A DNA stretch of 64,000 bases, taken from NCBI GenBank assembly GCA_041690495.1, contig JAWLHE010000001.1, positions 248,001 to 312,000 on the forward strand, written 5' to 3'. The position numbers and the translations under genes are program-made. Source of the stretch: DATAAP01 sp041690495 (GTDB taxonomy: Bacteria > Pseudomonadota > Alphaproteobacteria > CACIAM-22H2). The notes under the pieces are model-generated. The model was given only the letters and a program-made list of their open reading frames with translations. It did not search any database and was not told the origin of the DNA. Numbering within the stretch: the stretch's first letter is position 1; each line of letters begins with the position of its first letter. Shown piece by piece: positions 18,114-27,535 of the stretch.

Positions 18114-19307
18114 TTACTTCTTCGCCGGATTGAACCGCACCCACGGGTCCTTGACCAGTCCGACGTCGCCGATCTCGACATTGGCGAGCTTGCCGTCGAC
18201 CAGGTCGAGCTTGCGCAGGTATTCGGTGTGCACGATGTCGCGGGTCTCGGGGTCGATCATCATCGGCCCGCGCGGGCTGTTCGGGTTCGTCCAGCCCTTG
18301 AGCAGCGCCATGGTCTTTTCGGGATCGATCTTCCCCTTCTGCTCCTTGATGGCGTGGAAGATCGCGGCCATGCCGTCCCACACGCCCACCGCCATGAAGC
18401 CCGGGACGGAATCGGCGCCGTACGCTTCCTTCCAGGCGCCGATGAATGCCTGGTTGGCCGGCCGCTTCCCGGCCGCGGAGTAGTGATGCATGGTCGTGAT
18501 GGTCCCCGGCGGGACGTCCATGTTCTTCAACTCCTCGTCGGGCGTGATGTCGCCGGGGCCGACAAGGCGGATCCCGGCATCCGCCATGCCGAGATCCTGG
18601 TAGGCCTTCATCAGCGCGGTCGCCTGCTTGCCGGCCGGCACGAACACGCACAGCACATCGGGCTTGGCGTCCTTGATGCGCTGCATGAACGGCGTGTAGT
18701 CGGGCGCCAGCACGGGCATGCGCAGCGTGCCCGTCATCCGGCCGCCGCCCTCCGTGAAGCCCTTCACGAACGACGCCTCGATGTCATGGCCCGGCGCGTA
18801 ATCGGCGACTGCGGTGAAGCCGGTCTTGACGCCCTCCTGCTTGGCGGCCCACTGGCCGAGCGGATAGCCCGACTGCCACATCGTGAACGACGTGCGTGCG
18901 ATATAGGGCGACCGCCGCACGATCGCGGAGGTGCCGGCGTTCATCACGATCATCGGCACCTTGGCCTCGGTCGCCAGCGGCGCTGCCGCCATTGCATTCG
19001 GCGTGTAGGTGAAGCCGGCGAGGAAATCGACCTTGTCGCGGGTGATCAGCTCTAGCGCCAGCCGCTTGGCGACATCCGGGTTCGGACCGGTCTCGTCGCG
19101 GATGATGAGCTCGACCTTCGTGCCGGGCGGCAGCTCCTTCTCGTGCTGCTTCACATACAGATCGGCCGCCTTCTTCATGAGGTCGCCGAGCGAAGCCGCG
19201 GGCCCGGAGAAGGTAAGGAGCATTCCGATCTTGACGGTTTCCGCCGAGGCGGCCGGGACCGCGACGACAAGCGCGGCCGCCACGAGAGCGTGTTTCAGGA
19301 ATCGCAT
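18114..19307 (-). CDS. ABC transporter substrate-binding protein (Peripla_BP_6), copy 1
   Basis: Periplasmic binding protein of 397 residues feeding the Liv-type permease. Signal peptide 'ALVAAALVVAVPAASA'; mature start 'ETVKIGMLLTFSGPAASLG'. It contains 'PNPDVAKRLALELITRDKVD' and the usual two-lobe pattern. It is a close paralogue of 19482-20672. GGAGG precedes the ATG. It is first in the transcription unit with livHMGF; the promoter and operator lie 64-97 bp upstream. The subfamily includes binders of aromatic acids as well as amino acids, and the shared operator favours an aromatic ligand. Confidence 0.92.
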   Translation of the reverse strand: MRFLKHALVAAALVVAVPAASAETVKIGMLLTFSGPAASLGDLMKKAADLYVKQHEKELPPGTKVELIIRDETGPNPDVAKRLALELITRDKVDFLAGFTYTPNAMAAAPLATEAKVPMIVMNAGTSAIVRRSPYIARTSFTMWQSGYPLGQWAAKQEGVKTGFTAVADYAPGHDIEASFVKGFTEGGGRMTGTLRMPVLAPDYTPFMQRIKDAKPDVLCVFVPAGKQATALMKAYQDLGMADAGIRLVGPGDITPDEELKNMDVPPGTITTMHHYSAAGKRPANQAFIGAWKEAYGADSVPGFMAVGVWDGMAAIFHAIKEQKGKIDPEKTMALLKGWTNPNSPRGPMMIDPETRDIVHTEYLRKLDLVDGKLANVEIGDVGLVKDPWVRFNPAKK

Positions 19308-19370
19308 GCGTACGCCTCCTCAATTCCCTGTTGATTGCGGCCGGTATCGCCGGCTCTTCAACGTGGGCCG

Positions 19371-19404
19371 AGCCTAATGAAACATTGTTTGGCCGTCAAA
19401 CAAT
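19371..19404 (-). promoter_or_regulatory. Promoter and MarR-type operator of the liv operon
   Basis: On the minus strand TTGACG (19394-19399) and TAGGCT (19371-19376) are 17 bp apart. A perfect inverted repeat, arms ATTGTTTG and CAAACAAT around GCCGT, covers 19384-19404 and so masks the -35 box. The same palindrome with one mismatch is at 44816-44836 beside the MarR gene of the aromatic cluster. Repression by that MarR protein is the simplest reading. Confidence 0.7.
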
Positions 19405-19435
19405 TGGCCGGGCCGGCGCCTGCGCTAAGGGCGGG

Positions 19436-19475
19436 CGGACCGCGGCGCCGGTTCGGGAAGGGGCGCCGCGGTCCG
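19436..19475 (-). terminator. Terminator after the second binding-protein gene
   Basis: Perfect 14-bp GC-rich arms at 19436-19449 and 19462-19475 with a 12-nt loop, 6 bp after the stop codon at 19482. It separates the upstream binding-protein gene from the liv promoter. No U-tract is visible. Confidence 0.65.
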
Positions 19476-19481
19476 GCGTCC

Positions 19482-20672
19482 TTACTTCTTCGGCGGGTTC
19501 AGCACCTTCCACGGGTCCTTGACCATCGGGATGGTCTCGAACTCGACATTCGCGAGCTTGCCGTCGACCCGCTTCACCTCGCGGATGTACTCGTTCTGGA
19601 TGATGTCGCGGGTTTCGGGGTCGAGAATGATCGGCCCGCGCGGGCTGTCGAATTTCCAGCCCTTGAGCGCGGCCATGGTTCCCTCGGGCGTGACCTTGCC
19701 CTTCTGGGCCCTGATCGCATGGAAGATCGCCGCCATCCCGTCCCAGCCGCCCGCGCCCATGAAGTTCGGGGTGCTGTCGGCGCCGTACTCTTTCTTCCAG
19801 GCCGCGACGAAGGCCTGGTTCTGCGGGGTCTTGAGCGCCGCCGCATAGTGATGCGCCGTGATCACGCCGAGCGGCACGTCGCCCATGTTGGGCAGCTCCT
19901 CGTCGGTGGTGATGTCGCCCGGGCCGACGAGGCGAATGCCGGCGTCCTTCAGTCCGAGATCCTGATAGGCCTTCATGACCGCGGTCGCCTGCCTGCCGGC
20001 CGGGATGAAGACATAGAGCACGTCGGGCTTGGCATCCTTGATGCGCTGCATGAACGGCACGAAGTCGGGATTCTGGATGGGCATCCGCACGGAGCCCAGC
20101 ACCTCTCCGCCGCCCTCGGTGAAGCCCTTGATGAAGCCCTGCTCGCCGTCATGGCCCGGCGCGTAATCCGTCACCGCCGTATAGGCGCGCTTCATGTTCG
20201 GCTGTTTCGCCGCCCACTGGCCGAGCGGATAGCTCGACTGCCACAGCGTGAACGACGTCCGCGTGACAAAGGGCGACGACACGGTCGTGTTGGTGCCGGC
20301 GGCGTTCATGATCACGAACGGCACTTTCGCCTCGGCGGTCAGCGGCGCGATCGCATTGGCGTTCGGCGTGAAGATGACGCCGCCCAGGAAGTTGACGCGG
20401 TCGCGGGTGATCAGCTCCTGCGCCAGCCGGCGCGCCACTTCGGGGTTCGGGCCGGTGTCGTCGCGGCGCACGATCTCTATCTTCACGCCGGGCGGCAGAT
20501 CCTTCTCGTGCAGCTTCGCATAAAGGGAGAGGCCCTTGTCGACATACTCGCCGAGCGATGCGTTGGGGCCCGAATAGGTCAGGATGATGCCGATCTTGAT
20601 GGTCTGTGCCGATGCCGCGCCTGCGAAGAGCAGGGCGAATGCCGCCGCAGCGATCAATCTTACGGGTCGCAT
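19482..20672 (-). CDS. ABC transporter substrate-binding protein (Peripla_BP_6), copy 2
   Basis: 396-residue periplasmic protein, strongly similar along its whole length to 18114-19307 (for example 'TIKIGIILTYSGPNASLG', 'TGPNPEVARRLAQELITRD', 'GVIFTPNANAIAPL'). Signal peptide 'AAAFALLFAGAASA'. GGAGGA precedes the ATG. It lacks its own permease genes and has its own terminator, so it probably uses LivHMGF with a different or overlapping ligand range. It is divergent from the flavin monooxygenase operon, sharing a 204-bp control region. Confidence 0.9.
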   Translation of the reverse strand: MRPVRLIAAAAFALLFAGAASAQTIKIGIILTYSGPNASLGEYVDKGLSLYAKLHEKDLPPGVKIEIVRRDDTGPNPEVARRLAQELITRDRVNFLGGVIFTPNANAIAPLTAEAKVPFVIMNAAGTNTTVSSPFVTRTSFTLWQSSYPLGQWAAKQPNMKRAYTAVTDYAPGHDGEQGFIKGFTEGGGEVLGSVRMPIQNPDFVPFMQRIKDAKPDVLYVFIPAGRQATAVMKAYQDLGLKDAGIRLVGPGDITTDEELPNMGDVPLGVITAHHYAAALKTPQNQAFVAAWKKEYGADSTPNFMGAGGWDGMAAIFHAIRAQKGKVTPEGTMAALKGWKFDSPRGPIILDPETRDIIQNEYIREVKRVDGKLANVEFETIPMVKDPWKVLNPPKK

Positions 20673-20822
20673 GTATTTCCTCCGCGCGATCGTCCTTATC
20701 GCACCGCGCGCTTCGTGCCGCGGCGTTGTCGTGGATACTCGGCCAACCGCGCCGGTTTTACAAGTTGGGTCGCCGCGCTACGGCAGAGGCTCGAATCGTT
20801 CCAGGACCGCTGCGCCGCAAGA

Positions 20823-20853
20823 TGGACAGTATGCATATGATATGTATACTGTC
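20823..20853 (+). promoter_or_regulatory. Promoter with palindromic operator for the LLM-MarR-VOC operon
   Basis: TGGACA (20823) and TATACT (20845-20850) are 16 bp apart. The 29-bp segment 20825-20853 is nearly perfectly symmetric, with outer arms GACAGTAT and ATACTGTC. The palindrome covers the spacer and -10 box, which suits repression, most simply by the MarR protein encoded at 22002. Confidence 0.65.
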
Positions 20854-20876
20854 GAATAAGCAGCACGGAGGATCGC

Positions 20877-21965
20877 ATGGAGTTCGGGATTCAGTTCTTT
20901 CCGGATATCGGCCCCAAAGTGAAGACGGGGGACCGCTATTTCGCCGAATCGCTGGCGCTTTGCGGCCTGTGTGACGAGCTGGGATACAGCCATATCCGCA
21001 CCGTGGAGCACTATTTCGAGGACTACGGCGGCTACAGTCCCAACCCGATCGTGTTCCTGGCAGCGGCGGCGATGCGCAGCAGCAAGGCGAGGCTGGTGAC
21101 GGGCGCCGTCCTGCCGGTGTTCAACAATCCCCTGAAGCTTGCCGGCGAGATCGGCATGCTCGACGCGATCAGCGGCGGGCGGCTCGAGGTGGGGTTCGCG
21201 CGCGCCTTCCTGCCGCACGAGTTCAATCGCTTTGGCGTGAGCCCCGACGAGAGCCGGTCGCGCTTCGCCGAAGGGTTGGAGCAGGTCCGCATGCTGCTCG
21301 AGGGCGAGAAGGTGAGCCATGCCGGCAAGTTCCACAGCTTCCGCGACGTCACCTCGCTGCCCCGTCCGACCCAGACCCCGCGTCCGCCCTTCTGGGTGGC
21401 CGCGCTTGGCACGCCGCAGTCGTTCATCGAGGCGGGCCAGGCCGGCCACTGGGTCATGGCGATTCCGCTCGCCGGCGGCAAGATGAAGGAGCTGCTCGGG
21501 CTCTACCGCGAGGCATGGAAGGCCGCCGGCCATCCCGGCCGCGGCAAGGTCATGCTCGCCTTCCACATGTATTGCGCGCCGACCAGGGCAGAGGCCGTGG
21601 CGGTGGCGCGCGAGCCGCTCAACCGGTATCTCAAGTCGCTGGTCGATGCGGCCTCGGCCTGGACGGAAGGGCTGAGCTCCAGGGACTATCCGGGCTACGA
21701 CAAGATCATCGCCGGGCTCAGGGCCGAGACATTCGAGAGCCAGGTGGAGAAGGGCGCGGCATGGGTCGGCTCGCCCGACGAGATCTCGTCCCAGATCGAC
21801 GCCTATATCGAAATGACCGGCGGCTTCGAGAGCGCCTCGCTGCAGGTCAATTTCAACACCATCACCCAGCAGGAAGCCGAGCGCTCGATGCGCCTGTTCG
21901 CGGAGAAGGTCATTCCGCGGTTCGCCGGGCAGGCGGAACGCGCGCGCGCGGCTGCGCGCGCGTGA
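20877..21965 (+). CDS. LLM-class flavin-dependent monooxygenase
   Basis: 362-residue bacterial-luciferase-like (TIM barrel) oxidoreductase using reduced flavin. Typical parts are 'GIQFFPDIG' at the start, 'RTVEHYFEDYGG', 'TGAVLPVFNNPLKLAGEIGMLD', 'GRLEVGFARAFLPHEF' and 'GSPDEISSQI'. GGAGG lies before the ATG. First gene of an operon with a MarR regulator and a VOC protein resembling extradiol dioxygenases, so oxidation of an aromatic or heterocyclic compound is likely. It would need a flavin reductase; one is encoded at 13843. Confidence 0.88.
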   Translation: MEFGIQFFPDIGPKVKTGDRYFAESLALCGLCDELGYSHIRTVEHYFEDYGGYSPNPIVFLAAAAMRSSKARLVTGAVLPVFNNPLKLAGEIGMLDAISGGRLEVGFARAFLPHEFNRFGVSPDESRSRFAEGLEQVRMLLEGEKVSHAGKFHSFRDVTSLPRPTQTPRPPFWVAALGTPQSFIEAGQAGHWVMAIPLAGGKMKELLGLYREAWKAAGHPGRGKVMLAFHMYCAPTRAEAVAVAREPLNRYLKSLVDAASAWTEGLSSRDYPGYDKIIAGLRAETFESQVEKGAAWVGSPDEISSQIDAYIEMTGGFESASLQVNFNTITQQEAERSMRLFAEKVIPRFAGQAERARAAARA

Positions 21966-22001
21966 TCGCGCCGGCCTGAACCGGGCGGAGGAGCGTCGGC
22001 C

Positions 22002-22472
22002 ATGCCAGTCGAGCAGCTCTATGTTCAGCCGGGCCATCTGTTCCGGCGCTGCCAGCAGATCGCGGTCGCGATCTTCGGCGAGGAGACCGGCGGCTTCGAC
22101 ATCACGCCGGTGCAGTTCGCTGCCCTGTTCACCGTCCGCGAGCATCCGGGCATCGACCAGGCGACGCTGGCACGGCTGATCGCCTTCGATCGCGCGACCG
22201 TCGGCAGCGTCATCGATCGGCTTGAGGAGAAGGCGCTGGTCGTGCGTCGGCCGGCGAAGCACGACCGGCGTGCGAAGCTGCTTTACGCGACCGACGCGGG
22301 CGCAGATCTGCTGAAGCGCGTCACCGGGCATGTCGCACGCGCGCAGGACCGCATGCTCGAGCCGCTGAGCGCGCGCGAGCGCAAGCTCCTCATCAGGCTG
22401 ATGGTGCGCCTGGTCGGCGTGAACGGCGGATTGAAGCTGGGCCAGCCCGCCCTGGACCAGGCAGCCGAGTAG
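22002..22472 (+). CDS. MarR-family transcriptional regulator
   Basis: 156-residue winged-helix regulator. The recognition region is 'DQATLARLIAFDRATVGSVI', followed by the wing 'RRPAKHDRRAKLLYATDAG'. GGAGGAG precedes the ATG. It sits between the LLM monooxygenase and the VOC gene. Its likely site is the palindrome at 20825-20853, with a substrate or intermediate as inducer. Confidence 0.9.
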   Translation: MPVEQLYVQPGHLFRRCQQIAVAIFGEETGGFDITPVQFAALFTVREHPGIDQATLARLIAFDRATVGSVIDRLEEKALVVRRPAKHDRRAKLLYATDAGADLLKRVTGHVARAQDRMLEPLSARERKLLIRLMVRLVGVNGGLKLGQPALDQAAE

Positions 22473-22494
22473 CAGGAATGGCAGGAGGCCGCTG

Positions 22495-23370
22495 ATGAAC
22501 ACGACCGATCCCGGCCGTTCGGCCCTCTCTCCGGTATGGCCGGCGCAGCTCGACCACATCACGCGCGCGAGCGACCGGCCCGAGGCGCTGGTCGCCTTCT
22601 ATCGCGAAGCGATCGGCATGGAGCCGAAGGAGCTCGGCAACGGCCTGTGGCTGATGCAGGGGCCGCAGCGGCGTCTGCTCATCGCCGCGGGCGAGCGCGG
22701 CGCGCAGCCGCTGAGCGCGTTCCGCCTGCAGAGCAGGGAACAGCTCGAGGGGTTGCGTACGTACCTGTCCGCGCAGGGCATCGGGATTCTGCCCAATGCG
22801 ACGGTGCTGTTCGCCGAGGGCCTCGCCGTGCGCGATCCGGACGGACGGATCGCCGCCTTCGGTCTCCCCGATCCGAAATTCGACGCGCCGGCGCTGACGG
22901 GCTTGCCCGGCCGTCTGCAGCATGTCGTCGTCGCGACGGACCGGCTCGATCGCCTCATCGGCTTTTACGAGCGCGGGCTCGGCTTTGTCGCATCCGATCA
23001 TGTCTACGAAGAGGGCGTGGGCAATGCCGAGGCGACGGCGATATTCCTGCGGTCGGACCCCGAGCATCACAGCTTCGCGGCGTTCCGCGCCCCCGCGGCG
23101 CGTCCGGATCACCATGCCTACGAGACGACGTGCTGGAACGACATCCGCGACTGGGCGGATCACATGGGCCGCCAGAACATCAGGTTGTGGTGGGGGCCGG
23201 GCCGGCACGGCCCGGGCAACAACCTCTTCTTCATGGTGGAGGACCCCGAAGGGTACAAGGTCGAGCTGTCCGCCGAGCTGGAGCTCATGCCGCGCGACAT
23301 GGCCGCACGAAGCTGGAAACACGAGCAGCGGACGCTGAACCTCTGGGGCCAGGCCTGGATGCGGAGCTGA
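22495..23370 (+). CDS. VOC protein resembling extradiol (catechol 2,3-) dioxygenases
   Basis: 291 residues with two VOC modules. The first begins 'LDHITRASDRPEALVAFYREAIGM', the second 'LQHVVVATDRLDRLIGFYERGLGF'. Candidate metal ligands in the second module are the His of 'LQHVVV', a His in 'DHHAYET' and the Glu of 'GYKVELSAELE', which fits an iron- or manganese-dependent dioxygenase. AGGAGG precedes the ATG. It closes the LLM-MarR-VOC operon; ring or C-C cleavage after flavin monooxygenation is a reasonable guess. Confidence 0.8.
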   Translation: MNTTDPGRSALSPVWPAQLDHITRASDRPEALVAFYREAIGMEPKELGNGLWLMQGPQRRLLIAAGERGAQPLSAFRLQSREQLEGLRTYLSAQGIGILPNATVLFAEGLAVRDPDGRIAAFGLPDPKFDAPALTGLPGRLQHVVVATDRLDRLIGFYERGLGFVASDHVYEEGVGNAEATAIFLRSDPEHHSFAAFRAPAARPDHHAYETTCWNDIRDWADHMGRQNIRLWWGPGRHGPGNNLFFMVEDPEGYKVELSAELELMPRDMAARSWKHEQRTLNLWGQAWMRS

Positions 23371-23410
23371 CGGCACGCAAGGCGCGCGCCGCCGCTCCGC
23401 TTCGCGGTCG

Positions 23411-24391
23411 TCACCGACGGCGGCGGCGCGTTGCCATCAAGCCCAGGGCGCTGACCACGAACAGGGCGAGCGAAGGTGGCGTCGGCACTTCGATCCCGGG
23501 ATCCATGAACGGCGTCACGTCGGCGAACGTGTCGCCCCAGCGCAGCTCGTCGAACGCCCCGGGAATATGCCCGGGGCCGCTGAACGTTAAGTTCGTCATC
23601 GCGCCATGATGCGTGATGAGCAGGTCCGAGGCGGCGACCGAAATCTCCGCGGCCGGCGTGTAATTCGATTCGACGGAATCCGTCGGATCCATATACAGGG
23701 TCACCACGTCGGGATCGGTGGGATCGAAGGCGAATTTCAGAACGATCAGATGGGTGCCTTCGAGCACGTCCAGCGTTAGACCGCCGCCGTCCACCGGGAC
23801 GGACAGCGTGCCGCTGGTCGTGTGCACCAGGAACGTCAGCTCGTTCACCGCTGCGAAGTGATTTACGAAGAGCTGGACGGCGATGTTGGCGTCGGCGATT
23901 CCGCCGTTCCACATCTCGTAGGCGCGCAAGCCGAAATCCGTCGGAGCGTCGGTTCCCTGCGTGCCGAAATCGATCAGGAAGCTCTGATAGAGGGTCCGAG
24001 GGGTGAGGTCGCCCCCCAGGCCCCCCGCGATCTCCCGTCCCGAGCGCCCGATCGTGCAGCAGCTGAACTGTAGCGTTTCCTGGATCTGCCCGCCGGCCTG
24101 CGGAAACAATGGATAGGCGAGGCTGCCGATGCTCTTGACCGCCTGCGAATCGGGGCCGCTCTGGATCCAGCCGCTGGAATAGAAGGCGGTTGGGCCGGTC
24201 GCGGGGTTCTGGCCGCCGAGGGGATTGGTGCCGGCGCCGTCGTCGCCTGCCAGATAGTCTGATACGCCCGCGCCGGTCGTGAACGGATCGTAGACCAGCA
24301 GCGCGGCGCGGGCGGGCATGACGGGCTGACAGAGGAGCAGCGTCGCCCCGGCGGCCGCAAAGAAGAATTTCAGAGATAAACAGGGCGGCAT
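23411..24391 (-). CDS. Secreted protein with PEP-CTERM-like sorting signal
   Basis: 326 residues. Signal peptide 'FFFAAAGATLLLCQPVMPARA', then a beta-rich extracellular domain with many Gly/Asp/Thr and 'SFLIDFGTQGTDAPTDFGLR'. The C-terminus carries a short Pro motif, 'VPTPPSLALFVVSALGLMA', and a run of five arginines. That is the three-part layout of PEP-CTERM signals, with a variant Pro-Thr-Pro motif. GGAGGAG precedes ATG 24391. No exosortase is in the window. The function of the main domain is unknown; such proteins often accompany exopolysaccharide. Confidence 0.75.
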   Translation of the reverse strand: MPPCLSLKFFFAAAGATLLLCQPVMPARAALLVYDPFTTGAGVSDYLAGDDGAGTNPLGGQNPATGPTAFYSSGWIQSGPDSQAVKSIGSLAYPLFPQAGGQIQETLQFSCCTIGRSGREIAGGLGGDLTPRTLYQSFLIDFGTQGTDAPTDFGLRAYEMWNGGIADANIAVQLFVNHFAAVNELTFLVHTTSGTLSVPVDGGGLTLDVLEGTHLIVLKFAFDPTDPDVVTLYMDPTDSVESNYTPAAEISVAASDLLITHHGAMTNLTFSGPGHIPGAFDELRWGDTFADVTPFMDPGIEVPTPPSLALFVVSALGLMATRRRRR

Positions 24392-24744
24392 CTGACTCCT
24401 CCACATTCAGCGGGCAAAGGGGTCTTGCCGCGCGTTCGGTTTACGAATGTGAGAGGCTAGTCTGCAAGAGTCGCGCCAATCCAAGGCGCTCGGGAAAAAT
24501 GGTCAAGTTCAAAGCCCTGGCTTTACTGTGGAATTACAGGCAAGCGTGCAAGTGTAAGGAATGCCGTCGATTTCAGAGCCTGTGCGGAGAATGGTGTAGG
24601 AGACACAGCGCAATGTCGCGCGCATTTCAGCGCAGCAGCGCGGCAGAAACAGTGTCGAGTGCCACAGGATGGCGAAGTCGCCACAGCCGGCGGGCGCAAT
24701 CGCCCGAACGCGTCTTGACGGACAGACCGACGCGCGCCTGCCCG
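24392..24744. other. Non-coding region
   Basis: About 350 bp between two minus-strand genes. Base composition is less GC-rich around 24440-24640. No ribosome-binding site with a plausible frame, no clear terminator and no repeat were found. Confidence 0.4.
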
Positions 24745-25155
24745 CTACTCGCTGACGATCTGCCAGGAGCCGTCCGGCATCATGCACGCGGTGCCGTAGA
24801 CCTGCTGCTGGCGGCCGCCGATATCGGCGAGCCGCTGGTACTCGCGGCAATAGCGCCCGCTCGCGTCCTGGAAGGTCCCCAGCGGCACCGCCTGGATCGG
24901 GGCGTAGACCACCGGCGGCGGCGCCGGGACGTGGACCGGGTACGGCGCCGGATAGGCGCGGTAGACCGGCGCCGGCTGCCAGAGGACGATCCGCGCGCCG
25001 AAATGGGGCCGCTGATGGTGCCCGTGCCGCTGATGGCCGGTCCATTTGTGGTGATGGCCGTGCCCATGATGCCGGTGACGGTGCCCGCCGTCGGCCAGGG
25101 CCGGCGAAGCGGCCAGCAGGATGACGCCCAGGGCAGCAGCAAGACGTACGAGCAT
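24745..25155 (-). CDS. His-rich periplasmic protein with surface-antigen-like C-terminus
   Basis: 136 residues. The signal peptide 'LAAALGVILLAASPALA' is followed by a His/Gly cluster at residues 23-52, then a Pro/Tyr/Ala/Val stretch, then 'YCREYQRLADIGGRQQQVYG' and 'ACMMPDGSWQIVSE'. That C-terminal pattern is like the 17-kDa surface-antigen/outer-membrane-associated families with a Cys pair. The His cluster suggests metal binding (Ni, Zn or Cu), which is not shown. It stands alone. Confidence 0.7.
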   Translation of the reverse strand: MLVRLAAALGVILLAASPALADGGHRHRHHGHGHHHKWTGHQRHGHHQRPHFGARIVLWQPAPVYRAYPAPYPVHVPAPPPVVYAPIQAVPLGTFQDASGRYCREYQRLADIGGRQQQVYGTACMMPDGSWQIVSE

Positions 25156-25371
25156 GGGGCATGCCTCGATAGATCACGGGTTGTCCGCGATACAACGCGC
25201 GAATGCAGAAAATATTCAAAGGCGGACCGGGCATATCCCTTCGTGGCGGCAAGGCGAACATCTCGCATCTGCGAAACCGGTTTCGTGCGCCCGTTCCGGC
25301 TCGCCGTTGCTTTGACCGCGGAACCCCGCTAATCAGGCGGTTCGGGAACGCACAGGACTCGGGGGCAGGCG

Positions 25372-26232
25372 ATGAAGTTTCTCAGTTTCACGGCAGCGGG
25401 CAAGGCCAGCTACGGCGCCGTCGTCGGCGAGGGCCGCGATGCCGGGGTGGTCGATCTCGGCAAGCGCTTCGGCCGGAAACATCCGACCCTCCGCGCGGCG
25501 ATCGCCGCTGGCGCGCTCAAGGACCTGGCCAAGGCGGCGCAGGGCAAGAAGCCCGACCACAAGCTCTCCCGAATCAGGTACCTGCCGGTCCTGCCGGATG
25601 CCGAGAAGATCATCTGCGTCGGCCTCAACTATCACGAGCACCGCGAGGAAACCGGCCGGCCGACCACCGCGAGTCCGACCCTGTTCACGCGCTGGAAGGA
25701 CACCCAGGTCGGCCACGAGCAGCCGATCATCAAGCCGAAGGAATCGGAAATGCTCGACTGGGAGGGCGAGCTGGTCGTCATCATCGGCAGGAACGGCCGC
25801 CGCATCCCGCGCCAGAGGGCGATGAGCCACGTCGCCGGCTATTCGATCTACAACGACGTCAGCGTGCGCGACTGGCAGCGCCACACCAGCCAGTTCACGC
25901 CGGGCAAGAATTTCGACGGCACCGGCCCGTTCGGGCCGTGGATGGTGACGCCCGACGAGCTGAAGGATATCACCAGCCAGACGCTGACCACACGCGTCAA
26001 CGGCGTGATCAAGCAGCAGGCGACGATCGACATGATGATCTTCGACATCCCCGCGCTGATCACCTACTGCTCGACCTTCACGACCCTGAAGGCCGGCGAC
26101 GTGATCGTCACCGGTACGCCGGGCGGCGTCGGCTTCGCGCGCAAGCCGCCGGAATTCATGAAGGTCGGCGACGTGTGCGAGATCGAGATCACCGGCATCG
26201 GCGTCCTGCGCAACAAGGTCAGGGAAGGCTGA
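25372..26232 (+). CDS. Fumarylacetoacetate hydrolase (FAH) family protein
   Basis: 286-residue enzyme cleaving or isomerising 2,4-diketo acids in aromatic breakdown. 'KIICVGLNYHEHREE' opens the catalytic domain. The metal glutamates E131 and E133 stand in 'DWEGELVVIIGR'; 'GYSIYNDVSVRDWQ' and 'GTPGGVGFARKPPEFMKVGD' complete the family pattern. Fumarylpyruvate hydrolase of the gentisate pathway is an attractive guess, since a gentisate dioxygenase is encoded 15 kb away, but no operon link supports it and no maleylpyruvate isomerase was seen. Confidence 0.88.
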   Translation: MKFLSFTAAGKASYGAVVGEGRDAGVVDLGKRFGRKHPTLRAAIAAGALKDLAKAAQGKKPDHKLSRIRYLPVLPDAEKIICVGLNYHEHREETGRPTTASPTLFTRWKDTQVGHEQPIIKPKESEMLDWEGELVVIIGRNGRRIPRQRAMSHVAGYSIYNDVSVRDWQRHTSQFTPGKNFDGTGPFGPWMVTPDELKDITSQTLTTRVNGVIKQQATIDMMIFDIPALITYCSTFTTLKAGDVIVTGTPGGVGFARKPPEFMKVGDVCEIEITGIGVLRNKVREG

Positions 26233-26271
26233 GGGGCCGGCGCGTCCGCGCGCCGCTGCGGCTTGCGACGG

Positions 26272-27363
<1,092 letters not shown>

Positions 27364-27435
27364 CAGATACGGCCGGCATCTCGCTCCGGCATTCGCGACT
27401 CGGCTGGTTGTCGCAGGGATGGTGGCCCGCGAGCG

Positions 27436-27450
27436 TTAACTCCCGGTTAA
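27436..27450. promoter_or_regulatory. CtrA box upstream of the sensor kinase gene
   Basis: Exact TTAA-N7-TTAA (27436-27439 and 27447-27450), the alphaproteobacterial CtrA consensus, here extended to TTAAC and GGTTAA. It is 73 bp before the start of the minus-strand kinase gene. Confidence 0.55.
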
Positions 27451-27535
27451 GCTTCGGTCCGCGGTCGCGTGCGGCGCGATCAATTCTTCGATTCGGAATC
27501 GGTTCCGGCGTCGCGGCCGCGTTGCGCGCGGACAC

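Noticed and set aside
20877..21965. True bacterial luciferase (LuxA)
   Set aside because: There is no luxB, fatty-acid reductase or quorum genes. The neighbours point to a catabolic LLM monooxygenase.
24499..25332. Open frame of 277 codons on the plus strand
   Set aside because: It runs antisense through the His-rich periplasmic protein, whose signal peptide and C-terminal family motif are convincing, and has no domain of its own.
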